Positions 1 to 9,083 are shown, counted from the stretch's first letter. The stretch: 64,000 nt of DNA from Fimbriiglobus sp043785105 (GCA_043785105.1 JAYVXO010000214.1:1-64000); one strand, 5' to 3'. Made by a program: numbers and translations. Notes: generated from the letters alone by a model not told the origin.

Positions 1-214
1 CGTCGGCCAGACCGTGCTCGAACTCTCCGAGGAACTCGGCATCGGCATCGAGAACTCGTGCCGCGTCGGCACCTGCGGAATCTGCAAGGTGAAGATGACA
101 TCCGGCGAGGTCACGATGGAGGTCGAGGACTCGCTGACGCCCGAGGACAAGACCAACGGCATCATTCTCGCCTGCCAGGCGAAGCCGAAGGGCGACATCG
201 CGGTGGAGGCGTAG
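1..214 (+). CDS. 2Fe-2S ferredoxin-domain protein, C-terminal part
   Basis: The reading frame is open from the window edge, so the gene starts upstream. The visible 70 residues form a plant-type 2Fe-2S ferredoxin domain: the cysteines in SCRVGTCGICKVK give the C-x4-C-x2-C pattern, and the fourth ligand lies about 35 residues later in ILACQAK. Such domains pass single electrons and often sit at the end of a reductase. The stop is 2 bases before the ATG of a membrane haem-b-like protein, and a seven-haem cytochrome follows, so the three form an electron-transfer operon. Whether the missing N-terminus carries a flavin reductase or another domain cannot be seen. Confidence 0.85.
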   Translation, partial: VGQTVLELSEELGIGIENSCRVGTCGICKVKMTSGEVTMEVEDSLTPEDKTNGIILACQAKPKGDIAVEA

Positions 215-216
215 CC

Positions 217-960
217 ATGAAAGAACGCGAGCGCATTGTCGTCGCCGGCGTCTTCGGCGTCCTGATGTTCGCCTGGCTCGGCTTCCTCGTCCACACTTCG
301 CCGCAGTTCGCGGGTAGTGGGGTCGGGGCGGCGTTCGGGATCGCGGGGGCCGTGCTCATGCTCGTCCCGCTCGCGTACCCGCTCGTCAAGCGCATCCCCT
401 TCCTCAGCGTGCGGATCACGCCGCACGTTTCGTTGCAGACGTGGATGACGTTGCACGTCTACGCGGGCATCCTCGGCCCACTGCTGGGCATCATCCACAC
501 CGGCCACAAGTTCGTCAGCCCGCTGGGAGTCGCGCTGACGGCCGTGATGCTGCTCGTCGTCGTGAGCGGGTTCATCGGCCGCTACCTGCTCAGTTATGTC
601 AACCGGGAGATCAAGGACAAGTTGCTGCTCTTGCAGACCGCCCGGGGCGATCTGGACAGTGCGTGGGGGGTGATGGAGAACTCCCCGGCCGCAATGAAAG
701 CCCTTCCGAAGTCGCCCCTGCTGGTGGCCGGTCTGGCGTCACTCGGACTCGATCTCTCCTCCGGCGGCCCTGCCGGCGAAGTCACCCGGTGTGCCGAATC
801 CGTGGCGGATTTGGAGTACGCGATCCGCACGCACGAGTTCGTCAAGCGCTGGTGTGGCCGATGGCTGATGCTCCACCTCGTCCTTTGCGTGATCCTGTAT
901 GTGCTGCTCGGGCTGCACGTCTGGGCGAGCATTCACTTCGGGCTGAGGTGGCTCTCATGA
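217..960 (+). CDS. membrane protein, cytochrome b/ferric-reductase-like
   Basis: A 247-residue integral membrane protein starting at the ATG two bases after the ferredoxin stop. Hydrophobic helices lie near residues 7-27, 38-58, 75-95, 105-125 and 215-240. Histidines within or at the ends of helices (HVSLQTWMTLHVYAG, LGIIHTGHKF, MLHLVL, LGLHVW) are placed as expected for bis-His haem b ligation in ferric-reductase or cytochrome b561-like proteins. It overlaps the next gene by ATGA. The likely role is moving electrons between the ferredoxin-domain protein and the periplasmic multihaem cytochrome. The exact family is not certain. Confidence 0.7.
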   Translation: MKERERIVVAGVFGVLMFAWLGFLVHTSPQFAGSGVGAAFGIAGAVLMLVPLAYPLVKRIPFLSVRITPHVSLQTWMTLHVYAGILGPLLGIIHTGHKFVSPLGVALTAVMLLVVVSGFIGRYLLSYVNREIKDKLLLLQTARGDLDSAWGVMENSPAAMKALPKSPLLVAGLASLGLDLSSGGPAGEVTRCAESVADLEYAIRTHEFVKRWCGRWLMLHLVLCVILYVLLGLHVWASIHFGLRWLS

Positions 961-1775
961 AACTCTGGCACGTCGCCGCCGCGGCGGCGATCTTCGCGGC
1001 GTTATTCGGCGGGTACTACTTTCTGGGGAGTCATTCCGGCGGAGAGCGATCCGGCATGACGAGCGAAACGGCCTGGGAGCGGATGGCCCGACCCGGCGAT
1101 CTGTCCAAGTCACATGCGTTTCTGGAACACAACTGCGCGGCCTGCCACACGGCCGGCAAGGGTGTCGAAGCGAGCAGTTGCATCGCCTGCCACGCCAACG
1201 ACGAGTCGTTATTGAAGCGCCAGCCGACCGCGTTTCACGCCAACGTGAGCAGTTGCGTCGAGTGCCACCGCGAGCACCGGGGACTCGATCGCCGCCCGAC
1301 CGGCATGGACCACGGGGCGCTCGCCGAGATCGGCTTCCGCCAGATGAAAGACGACCGCGCACCGGGCGGTGAGAACGAACGGGTGCGGAAAGACCTCCTC
1401 GACTGGATCGGCAAGCACCGGCCCGCGGGGCACGGATCGGACGGCCGTTTGAGCCTCAGCCCGCAGGAAGCGGTTCTGAATTGCGCGAGCTGCCACTCCA
1501 ACAAGGATCGACATGCCAAGCTCTTCGGTCAAGACTGCGCGCAATGCCATTCGACGACGAAGTGGACGATCCCCGAGTTCCGGCACCCGTCGCCGAAATC
1601 CATGGACTGCGTCCAGTGCCATCAAGCACCGCCGAGTCATTACATGATGCACTTTGAGATGATCTCGGCCAAGGTCGCCCGTCAGCCGACCGCCAAAGTC
1701 GACGAGTGTTACAAGTGCCATCAGACGACATCTTGGAACGACATCAAGGGAGTGGGCTTTTACAAGCACCATTGA
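957..1775 (+). CDS. seven-haem c-type cytochrome
   Basis: A 272-residue exported protein whose ATG overlaps the previous stop (ATGA). An N-terminal hydrophobic segment (residues 4-22) serves as signal or anchor. Seven CxxCH haem-attachment motifs are readable in order: CAACH, CIACH, CVECH, CASCH, CAQCH, CVQCH and CYKCH. Two clusters (three haems, then four) are separated by a roughly 75-residue haem-free stretch. Extra histidines (FHANV, MDHG, FRHPS, MMHFEM) could be distal ligands. It resembles the cytochrome c7/NapC-like multihaem class. The context implies a membrane-to-periplasm electron wire, with the terminal acceptor unknown. Confidence 0.85.
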   Translation: MKLWHVAAAAAIFAALFGGYYFLGSHSGGERSGMTSETAWERMARPGDLSKSHAFLEHNCAACHTAGKGVEASSCIACHANDESLLKRQPTAFHANVSSCVECHREHRGLDRRPTGMDHGALAEIGFRQMKDDRAPGGENERVRKDLLDWIGKHRPAGHGSDGRLSLSPQEAVLNCASCHSNKDRHAKLFGQDCAQCHSTTKWTIPEFRHPSPKSMDCVQCHQAPPSHYMMHFEMISAKVARQPTAKVDECYKCHQTTSWNDIKGVGFYKHH

Positions 1776-1830
1776 ACAAGTACGGGAAGTCCTTCGGCTT
1801 CCAGTTTCCGTCTGGGATCAGGGGCACACC

Positions 1831-3459
1831 ATGACGACCGCACCGAACGAAAGCAATGCGACCGGCCACACCCTCGCGACGGGCCTCGGCGGAATGGGGT
1901 TGCCACCGATACGGGTCAACGAGCCATTCACGGTCGTCGTGTTCGGAGCGACCGGCGACCTGACCGCGCGCAAACTCGTCCCGGCCTTGTTCCGACTCTG
2001 GAAGGGTGGGTTCTTCAGCGCCCCGTTCGCGGTCCTTGGGGTCGGCCGGCGGGACAAGGACGACGCCCGGTTCCGGGCCGAACTGCGGGACGCAGCCCAC
2101 TCCCTGGCGGGAGTCGAGGTCGGGGCCGATTGGGATCGGTTCGCCGGTTCCGTCCACTACCACCGGGCGGATTTCACTGCGGCGGCGGGGTATGTCGATC
2201 TCGCCCGGAAGCTCGAAGAGGTCGAGTCCGGGTTGGGAAACCACGGGAACCGCTTGTATTATCTGGCCACCGACCCGGATCACTTTCCGTCCATCGTCGA
2301 GCGACTGGCAGGGGCCGGACTGCTCCCGCCTGCCGCCGAGCAGCGGTGGACTCGCGTGGTAGTGGAGAAGCCGTTCGGCCGGGATCTCGCTTCGGCCCTA
2401 ACCCTCGACCGGCACCTCCGCCGGTTCCTCGGGGAGGAGCAGATCTACCGGATCGACCACTATCTCGGCAAAGAGACCGTTCAGAACCTGTTGGCCTTCC
2501 GCTTCGGCAACGGCATCTTCGAGCCGCTTTTCAACCGCCGATATATCGACCACATCCAGATCACGATGGCGGAGGCCGACGGGATGACCGGGCGGCGAGG
2601 GGCTTGGTACGACCAGGCTGGTGCCTTGCGGGACGTGGTTCAAAACCACCTCCTTCAACTCCTCGCCCTGGTCGCAATGGAGCCACCCGCGTCTCTCGGG
2701 GCCGACGACGTGCGGGCGGAGAAAGTGAAGGTGCTGCGAAGTCTCGTTCCGCTCCGGGAAGCCGACGTCCCCCGCCGGGTGATCCGGGGGCAATACGGCC
2801 CCATGCTGATCGATGGCCAGGACCGCAGGGGATTCCGGGACGAAGAAGGGGTGGCGGGCAACTCCGCGACCGAGACGTTCGTGGCGATACGGGCCGAAGT
2901 GGACAACTGGCGGTGGGCCGGCGTGCCGTTCCTGCTCCGGGCCGGGAAGCGGCTACCGCGGCGGGTGACCGAGGTGGCAGTCGAGTTTAAGCGGGCACCG
3001 ACCGGGCTGTTCACGGCCCCGATCCGAGGCGGCGGGCTGTGCGACCGAGGGTGTGAATGCGGGGCAACTTGCGAGTGCTGCAACGCAGGGGCGCAGCCGA
3101 ACACGCTGGTATTCCGGATTCAACCGGATGAGGGAATCAGCCTGTCGTTCGCGGCAAAGCGGCCGGGGATGCGGCTGGCCCTCGGGCCGGTGCGGATGGA
3201 GTTCGGTTACGCCGAGTCGTTCGACGAGCCGGTCCCGGAAGCCTACGAGCGGTTGCTTCTGGACGCCATCCGCGGCGACCCCACCCTCTTCCTTCGGTCG
3301 GACGAGGTGTCCGCCGCTTGGTCGTTCGCAGACTCGATCCTGACCGCCTGGCGAGACGGACCGCCGCCGCCGTTCCCGAACTATGCTGCCGGAACCTGGG
3401 GGCCGGCCGAAGCCGAGGGGCTCGTGGGCGGGTGCCGGTCGGGCTGGCGGGAGCCATGA
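1831..3459 (+). CDS. zwf: glucose-6-phosphate 1-dehydrogenase
   Basis: A 542-residue enzyme of the oxidative pentose phosphate pathway, oxidising glucose-6-phosphate to 6-phosphogluconolactone with NADP+. The Rossmann motif GATGDLTARK is at residues 39-48 and the active-site signature RIDHYLGKE is near 206-214. A Shine-Dalgarno-like AGGGG precedes the ATG. The protein is longer than the usual roughly 480-500 residues, through about 30 extra N-terminal residues and an unusual cysteine-rich stretch at 404-417 that holds six cysteines. That stretch sits in a loop before the conserved C-terminal segment NTLVFRIQPDEG. Confidence 0.95.
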   Translation: MTTAPNESNATGHTLATGLGGMGLPPIRVNEPFTVVVFGATGDLTARKLVPALFRLWKGGFFSAPFAVLGVGRRDKDDARFRAELRDAAHSLAGVEVGADWDRFAGSVHYHRADFTAAAGYVDLARKLEEVESGLGNHGNRLYYLATDPDHFPSIVERLAGAGLLPPAAEQRWTRVVVEKPFGRDLASALTLDRHLRRFLGEEQIYRIDHYLGKETVQNLLAFRFGNGIFEPLFNRRYIDHIQITMAEADGMTGRRGAWYDQAGALRDVVQNHLLQLLALVAMEPPASLGADDVRAEKVKVLRSLVPLREADVPRRVIRGQYGPMLIDGQDRRGFRDEEGVAGNSATETFVAIRAEVDNWRWAGVPFLLRAGKRLPRRVTEVAVEFKRAPTGLFTAPIRGGGLCDRGCECGATCECCNAGAQPNTLVFRIQPDEGISLSFAAKRPGMRLALGPVRMEFGYAESFDEPVPEAYERLLLDAIRGDPTLFLRSDEVSAAWSFADSILTAWRDGPPPPFPNYAAGTWGPAEAEGLVGGCRSGWREP

Positions 3460-3751
3460 CGCGAGGCGGGCAGCATTTGAAACAACAGTCTGCCGATTAC
3501 AAAGCGCGTCGATCATCGGATCGTCTACAGTCGCAGTGCAGAGTCGATCCCGCGAATCTGGTTCGGGATTTGCTTCAAGATCATGGCACCAAGCAGAACC
3601 GATCAGCTTGAAGGATTACGACACAAAGGACGCCGACCACCACGCCGGACAGTCGGTGGGCGCGTTTTAGAGTCAACGGTGCCGGTCACGGGCGACCGCC
3701 AGCACCGATTGCTAACCAGGTCGCCCACCGCTTCACCGAAGGGACACTGTT
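3460..3751 (+). other. intergenic region, no gene seen
   Basis: About 290 bases between zwf and a small secreted-protein gene. Open frames here have no recognisable product. It presumably holds the promoter of the downstream gene, but no convincing -35/-10 pair could be picked out. Confidence 0.4.
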
Positions 3752-4070
3752 ATGACGCATCGCGTCACCGCTGGCCTGCTGGCCGCGGCCGTGGTCTTCC
3801 TGGGATGGGGGGGCCACGCCCAGGCGCAGGAGTAAGAAGGAACACACTCTGGACGGGCACATCGTCAAAATCGACGACGACAAGCTGACGATTGTCGGGG
3901 AGGACAAGAAGGAGGTCACCCACCCGGTGCCCAAGGAGGTGAAGATCACCCTCGACGGCAAGGATGCCAAGCTCAAAGACCTCAAGCCGCACACCAAGGT
4001 CAAGGTCACCCTGAAGGAAGAGGGCGACAAGCACACGATAACGAAGATCGAGGCCGAGACGAAGAAGTAA
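3752..4070 (+). pseudogene. small secreted protein, frameshifted between signal peptide and mature part
   Basis: The ATG at 3752 starts a 27-residue frame (MTHRVTAGLLAAAVVFLGWG to HAQAQE) that is a complete signal peptide with an AxA cleavage site, and it stops at 3833-3835. In the next frame, starting exactly at 3834, a roughly 78-residue hydrophilic domain follows (KKEHTLDGHIVKIDDDKLT and onward) ending at 4070. Deleting one base at about 3833 joins them into a sensible 105-residue exported protein. I recognise the repeat-like pattern G-x-IVKI-x-DDKLTI as common in small planctomycete periplasmic proteins, but its function is unknown. This is either a real one-base lesion or a sequencing or assembly error. 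Confidence 0.7.
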
Positions 4071-4258
4071 CATCAACCGTCCGTTCCCTGCCGCGTCCGA
4101 GCCGGACGGCGGTGGGGTTGTGCCGTCTCTCGCGGATGCAAGACCCGGTCGGGGTAGGCCGACCCGGTTTCGACCTGCGGATGTATGCAATCCACTGGGT
4201 AAACTAATTCAAATAACGATAAGCGACTGGCGGGCAAGTCCGCAAAGAGAGGTATCCC

Positions 4259-5947
4259 ATGGGCGCGGAATCTGATCGTCGAAACTTCCTCCTTGGGGGC
4301 ACCGCCCTCGCCGGTGGGTTCCTGGCCGGGTCGGTTGCCGCCCAGGAGCCGACGCCCGCGAAGGACGACCCGCACGCCGGGCACGCCGGAGGCGGTAAGA
4401 ACTACGGGCCGACGGACCCAGGCGACCGAGGTAAGCTGACCCCCGGCCGCCGCAAGTCTGGCGAGCCGCCCGTCCCGGTCGAACACCCGGACATTGGGAA
4501 GTTGCCCTGGAAGATGGTCGGCGGGGCGAAGGAGTTCCACCTGTACGCTCGGCACATGAAACGCGAGTTCCTTCCCGACCAGTGGTTCGACGTGTGGGGC
4601 TACGGTGCCGAACCCGGCCCGAACGGCGCGAGTTCCATGCCCGGAATGCCCGGCATGGCCATGGCGAAAGACGGCAGCATGCCCGGCCCGACCATCGAGG
4701 TCGTCGAGGGGGACAAGGTCCGCATCATCGTCCACAACGAGTTGCCCGAGGCGACCACCGTCCACTGGCACGGGCTGGACGTGCCGGCGGCAATGGACGG
4801 GGTGATGGGCCTGACCCAGGACCCGATTCCGGCCGGCGGGATGTTCACCTACGAGTTTGAGCTGCGGCAGAACGGCACCTTCTTCTACCACACGCACGTG
4901 CCGATGCAGCAGGCGATGGGGTTGGTCGGGCTGTTCATCGTCCACCCGAAGGCCGCCTGGGACCCGCCGGTGGATCGGGACTTCGCCCTGATCCTCCAGG
5001 AGTGGGCCATCCTGCCCGGGGCGTCAGTCACCAACACGATGTCGATGGAGTTCAACATCTTCACGACGAACGGCCGTGCCGCCCCGTACATCACGCCGAT
5101 GGTGGTCCGCCAGGGGGACCGGGTGCGCATCCGGATGGTCAACTTCAGCGTCATCGACCACCACCCGATGCACCTGCACGGGATGACCTTCTGGATCACC
5201 GGGACCGAGGGCGGGCGGCTGCCGGTGACGGCCTGGACGCCCCATAACAACGTGCTGGTCGGGGTAGCCCAGGCGGTGGACATCGAGTTCGTGGCGTGGA
5301 ACCCCGGGGACTGGGTGCTCCACTGCCACATGTTCCACCACATGATGAACTTCATGTCCACGATGGCCGGGCCGATGGGCGGGGGTACCATGAAGGGGAT
5401 GACGGCCGGCGGGAGCATGGCCACCGGGATGGGAATGCTCACCCGCGGCCCGGCCTTGAACCCGGACTTCGGGGGCAGCCTCGGCCGGGGGACGGGGGAG
5501 AACACCGGACCCGACCGGGCCGTCGGAACCGGGCCGATGATGGGTGGTCAGTCGGGGACGAAGGGGATGGACCTGAAGGACGGCATGAGCGTGCCGGGCT
5601 TCCCCCAGGAGATGTCCGGGATGGCCAGCTACTCGGCGGCCGAGTTGAAGAAACTCGCCAAGCCGGAGACGCGGGGCATGCGGGACGGCTGGTTCGCGGA
5701 CGTCGAGGGGCTGACCACCCTCATCCGGGTGCTGCCGCCCGAGCTTTACGACAAAGTCGTGTCCGGGAAGGGGGAGGTGGCCCCAGGGGCGAGCGTTCCG
5801 GGGGCCGGACCGGGCAAGGCTTCCGGCCACGACGGCCACGGCGGGATGAAGATGGACCCGCCGGCCAAGGGCCACGAGGGGATGAAGATGGACCCGAAGA
5901 AAGAACCGGCACCCAAGAAGGACGAACACGAGGGCCACAAGAAATAG
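4259..5947 (+). CDS. Tat-exported multicopper oxidase
   Basis: A 562-residue periplasmic copper oxidase. The twin-arginine signal (DRRNFLLGG, residues 6-14) is followed by a hydrophobic stretch. Cupredoxin copper-ligand motifs are all present: HWHG near residue 168, HTHV near 210, HHPMHLHG near 300 and WVLHCHMFHHMMNFM near 351-366. The last includes the type 1 Cys between two type 3 His. The protein is rich in Met and His (PGMPGMAM early, and a C-terminal tail with repeated GMKMDP), as in enzymes that handle excess copper. A good SD (AGAGAGG) precedes the ATG. It converges with a TolC-type gene on a shared hairpin. Oxidation of Cu(I) is the most likely role, though laccase-like use is possible. 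Confidence 0.9.
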   Translation: MGAESDRRNFLLGGTALAGGFLAGSVAAQEPTPAKDDPHAGHAGGGKNYGPTDPGDRGKLTPGRRKSGEPPVPVEHPDIGKLPWKMVGGAKEFHLYARHMKREFLPDQWFDVWGYGAEPGPNGASSMPGMPGMAMAKDGSMPGPTIEVVEGDKVRIIVHNELPEATTVHWHGLDVPAAMDGVMGLTQDPIPAGGMFTYEFELRQNGTFFYHTHVPMQQAMGLVGLFIVHPKAAWDPPVDRDFALILQEWAILPGASVTNTMSMEFNIFTTNGRAAPYITPMVVRQGDRVRIRMVNFSVIDHHPMHLHGMTFWITGTEGGRLPVTAWTPHNNVLVGVAQAVDIEFVAWNPGDWVLHCHMFHHMMNFMSTMAGPMGGGTMKGMTAGGSMATGMGMLTRGPALNPDFGGSLGRGTGENTGPDRAVGTGPMMGGQSGTKGMDLKDGMSVPGFPQEMSGMASYSAAELKKLAKPETRGMRDGWFADVEGLTTLIRVLPPELYDKVVSGKGEVAPGASVPGAGPGKASGHDGHGGMKMDPPAKGHEGMKMDPKKEPAPKKDEHEGHKK

Positions 5948-5974
5948 CTCGACCGTCGTGATTGAGAGCGGCAG

Positions 5975-6016
5975 GCGAGAGGGGCGGGAAAGCTTTTGCT
6001 TTCCCGCCCCTCTCGC
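5975..6016. terminator. bidirectional hairpin terminator
   Basis: A perfect 19-bp inverted repeat (arms 5975-5993 and 5998-6016) around a TTTT loop lies exactly between the convergent multicopper oxidase and TolC-family genes. The stem is GC-rich with no long T tract on either side, so it would act as a strong stem-type terminator or mRNA-end stabiliser for both transcripts. Confidence 0.85.
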
Positions 6017-6025
6017 TCGGCGGCA

Positions 6026-7486
6026 TTACCGGGGTCGCGGGGTCGCGCCGATGTGGCCCGGCGGGGTCGGGTTCGACGGGGCGGTCAGCCCGTCCACCAG
6101 CAGCAGCCCGCGGACCTCGACTTCGGCCCGGCGGAACTGCACGAGCGACTTGTTGTAATCTTCGTTAAGTTGGTACGCCGTCCGCCGGGCGACCAGCACC
6201 TGCGGGAACGCCGCCCGCCGAGTCTTGAGCTGCTCCTCGTACAATTCGACCGCCTTGCGGGCCTTGGGCAGCACCTGGTCGCGGAAGTTTTCCGCCGCGT
6301 CCCGCGACGTCTGGTAGCGAGTAAACGCATCCGCGAACCGCCGCTGGAGTTCGAGCTGGATCCGGGACACTTCGGCTTGCGACCGGGTCAGGTCGGCCGC
6401 CGCTTGGCGGACGGTTCCCTGGTTGCGGTCGAACAGCGGCAGGGGGAGGGAGAGGCCGACTCGCGCCGTCGGGTTCTGGGTCTCGTAGTTGTACCCGACG
6501 CCCCCATTCACGGTCACATTCGGGATCGGCTCCCGCCGCTCTCGCTGAAGCTGAGTTTGATCCTGCCGCACTTTGGTCACCGCGAACGCCAGTTCGGGGC
6601 TATCCTGGAGCAGCCGGGCCAAGGACTCGGCTCGGTCGAGCGCCGGGCCGTCCGGCTCCAACTGGCCGACGAGCGGCTGCTGCGGGAGGTCGGGGACACC
6701 GACCTGGGTTGCTAGGTGAACCCAGTTCTGTCGGAGCCGGTCTTCGGCGTTGCGGACCGCGATCCGGACCTGGGACGTTTCGATCTGAGCCTGGAGCAGA
6801 TCCTGCTGGTTCGCTTGGCCCACGTTGAGCATCTGTTCGGTCGTCTTGACCGCCTCCTCGGCGTTCTTCGCCAGTTGACGTTCGTTCTCGACCGTCAACT
6901 GGGCCGAGAGGATGTCGAAGTACGCGGCGGTCAGCCCGTTGACCACCTTCAGCCGCTGGGCCTGAGCCTGGATCTCCGCCAGTTCGGCCTCCTGCTCGTA
7001 CTTCTGCCGGCTGAGCCGGAGTTTGCCGCCGGTTACGATCTGTTGCTGGAGGGAGAACCACGTCCACTCCCCGGCCGTTCGGGCGGCTCCGATGTTCTCG
7101 GCGGAGATCCCGGCCGTCGGGTTGAACGGTAGCCCGGCTTGGAGGGCTTTCCCGCGCGCCGCGTCGATGAAGGTGGCGGCCTGGACGAGGGTTGGATTGT
7201 GGGCGAGGGCGAGTTGTTCCAGATCCGCGATCGTGAGGGGGCCAGTCGCGGCCGGGGTACTGGTCGGAAGTACGGCCGCCGGGACGACGCCCGAAGCGGC
7301 ATCGCCCGCCGGGACGACGGCCGCGGCCGGGATCACCTTGGCCGAGGCGGATGCCGTCGGAGCAACGGCCATCGGCCGAGGTGTATTGGGGTGGGGCCGG
7401 CTTTGTTGGTCGGTTGTCTGACACCCGGCCGCCGCGGCGACGGCTGACGAGATTCCGAATATGATTGCTCGAACGCGGTAGCGCAT
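6026..7486 (-). CDS. TolC/CzcC-family outer-membrane efflux lipoprotein
   Basis: A 486-residue outer-membrane factor. The signal peptide ends in a lipobox (AAAAGC), followed by a long low-complexity Pro/Ala/Thr linker to about residue 85. Two repeats of the outer-membrane efflux protein fold follow, starting ADLEQLALAHNPTLVQAA and, in the second half, long helices (QAAADLTRSQAEVSRI, FRDQVLPKARKAVELYEEQL). It starts after a clear SD (GGAGAAATCAAG). It would form the trimeric exit duct for an RND metal pump. It stands alone here, converging with the copper oxidase, which hints at copper export. A second TolC homologue lies at 23.2-24.7 kb. Confidence 0.9.
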   Translation of the reverse strand: MRYRVRAIIFGISSAVAAAAGCQTTDQQSRPHPNTPRPMAVAPTASASAKVIPAAAVVPAGDAASGVVPAAVLPTSTPAATGPLTIADLEQLALAHNPTLVQAATFIDAARGKALQAGLPFNPTAGISAENIGAARTAGEWTWFSLQQQIVTGGKLRLSRQKYEQEAELAEIQAQAQRLKVVNGLTAAYFDILSAQLTVENERQLAKNAEEAVKTTEQMLNVGQANQQDLLQAQIETSQVRIAVRNAEDRLRQNWVHLATQVGVPDLPQQPLVGQLEPDGPALDRAESLARLLQDSPELAFAVTKVRQDQTQLQRERREPIPNVTVNGGVGYNYETQNPTARVGLSLPLPLFDRNQGTVRQAAADLTRSQAEVSRIQLELQRRFADAFTRYQTSRDAAENFRDQVLPKARKAVELYEEQLKTRRAAFPQVLVARRTAYQLNEDYNKSLVQFRRAEVEVRGLLLVDGLTAPSNPTPPGHIGATPRPR

Positions 7487-7811
7487 CTTGATTTCTCCAG
7501 ATTCGCCTCCGCCAAGGCGATAATTGCCGGCAGGAATTCCTGCCGTAGGGTTGGGATCGGCAAGTTGGGATGCGCAGGTTCACCCGGAATGAGTGGTCGT
7601 GCTGATAAACCGCATTGGCCTAGTGGAGATTTCCGTCTGTAGCGATTATAAGGGCGATCTGCGGTGCAGATCGGAATCGGCCCGTCCCGGTGGAACCACC
7701 GGCCAAAAAAAAGGCACCGTGCCGGTATCGTTGCCAATTCCCCACAGTAGCGTGACGAACAAACACTCCGTCCGGGAATCAACCGGTTACGCCCGACTGA
7801 ACACGACGACA
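7487..7811. other. divergent intergenic region, promoters expected
   Basis: About 325 bases between the start codons of the minus-strand TolC gene and the plus-strand predicted nuclease gene. An open frame extends upstream of the nuclease start, but the residues it encodes show no conserved pattern. No operator or promoter could be defined by eye. Confidence 0.4.
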
Positions 7812-9083
7812 ATGTCTTTTTGGAGAACCCGATTGTCCGATCTCGACGCCCTCACCGACCGCTATCGCCGCGACCCCGAGTCCGTGTACCACACCTGGTT
7901 TCTCCAAGACGGGAACCGGCTGAAGGCGTTCCGGTCGATTCGCCGCGGGGTCGAAGAGGTGGTGCGGACGGTCCGGGCCGGGACGTTCGGGAACGACTAC
8001 AAGGGGTCACCGCTCGAAACGGTGCTGGAGTCCGTAACCGAGCAGAAGCAGGTGTTCCAGGGGGCCGCCCACGCCTTTTACTGGAAGCCCAAGCTCCGCA
8101 TCCCCGACATCTATGAGGACGACGGCCACAAGCGGGCGTTCGCCGAGTTCCTGGACGGCTGCCTGAACACGGCCGACGAAGGCCGCCTCCGCGACCTAGT
8201 GTTCGCCCTCGACCGCCGCAAGATCAAGGGCCTCGGCCCAGCCGTGGCGAACATCCTTTATTTCCTTCACCCGACCCTGTTCCCGCCGTTCAACACGGCC
8301 ATCCTCCGCGGGTTCAACGCGGTGTTCGCCGACTCGAAGAAGCTCGGTTCGTGGGCCGCCTACTTGGAGATGCGGGAGACGGTCCGCGGGGCGAACGTCC
8401 GCCTCTCCCCGCCGCTCTCGACCGACCTCGGCGCGTTCGCCGGACTCTTGTTCGAGGTCGGCATCGGTCGGCTCGTGGTGAGCGAGACGGCGGCCGCAGT
8501 CCTAGCCGAAGAGCGAGCAGCGGCGGACAAGGTCGCCCGAAAGAGGCACCAAGAGGTCGAGGCGGATCGGAAGGAAAAGGGCGACCACCTGCGGATGCAG
8601 TACCTGCTCGCCAAGACCGGCCGGGCACTCGGGTGCGCCGTCCACGTGGCGTCGAACGACCGGAGGCGGGTGTTCGACGGTGTGAGTCTGTCGTCGCTTT
8701 GCATCGACGCGCTCCCAGAACTGGGCCTCCCCGCCGACGTGGCACAGACCGTCTCGCTCATCGACGTACTCTGGCTCGACCCGGCCGGGGGCCGGGTGGT
8801 GTGCGGGTTCGAGGTGGAGAAAAGCACGTCCATCTACTCCGGCATCCTCCGCCTGCTCGATCTCTCATCGTCCGCCGCCGCTCGCCCCGACCAACTCTAC
8901 TTGGTGGCCCCGGATGCGCGGGAACGCGAGATTCACGCCCAACTCACCCGCCCGTCGTTCGCCGGGGCGGACCTCCACTACATCCTTTTCTCCGACCTCA
9001 GCGACCACTGCGATGGGATGTGTCGGTTCGGCCAAGACCACCGCGCTGTGTTGAAGATTGCCCGCAGACGACCGGCCCAGTAA
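7812..9083 (+). CDS. orphan protein with predicted PD-(D/E)XK-like nuclease domain
   Basis: A 423-residue soluble protein that I do not recognise as a named enzyme. The start at the ATG encoding MSFWRTRLSDLDAL is chosen because the upstream frame looks non-coding; the SD is weak. Residues 130-165 contain KIKGLGPAVANILYFLHP, resembling a helix-hairpin-helix DNA-contact element. A charged helical linker rich in Arg/Glu/Lys spans about 225-260. In the C-terminal domain, D318 (IDVLWLD) is followed by a strand FEVEKST with E334, E336 and K337, then a helix SGILRLLDL. That spacing resembles restriction-endonuclease-fold active sites. It stands alone among metal-resistance genes, with no methylase beside it. 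Confidence 0.6.
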   Translation: MSFWRTRLSDLDALTDRYRRDPESVYHTWFLQDGNRLKAFRSIRRGVEEVVRTVRAGTFGNDYKGSPLETVLESVTEQKQVFQGAAHAFYWKPKLRIPDIYEDDGHKRAFAEFLDGCLNTADEGRLRDLVFALDRRKIKGLGPAVANILYFLHPTLFPPFNTAILRGFNAVFADSKKLGSWAAYLEMRETVRGANVRLSPPLSTDLGAFAGLLFEVGIGRLVVSETAAAVLAEERAAADKVARKRHQEVEADRKEKGDHLRMQYLLAKTGRALGCAVHVASNDRRRVFDGVSLSSLCIDALPELGLPADVAQTVSLIDVLWLDPAGGRVVCGFEVEKSTSIYSGILRLLDLSSSAAARPDQLYLVAPDAREREIHAQLTRPSFAGADLHYILFSDLSDHCDGMCRFGQDHRAVLKIARRRPAQ

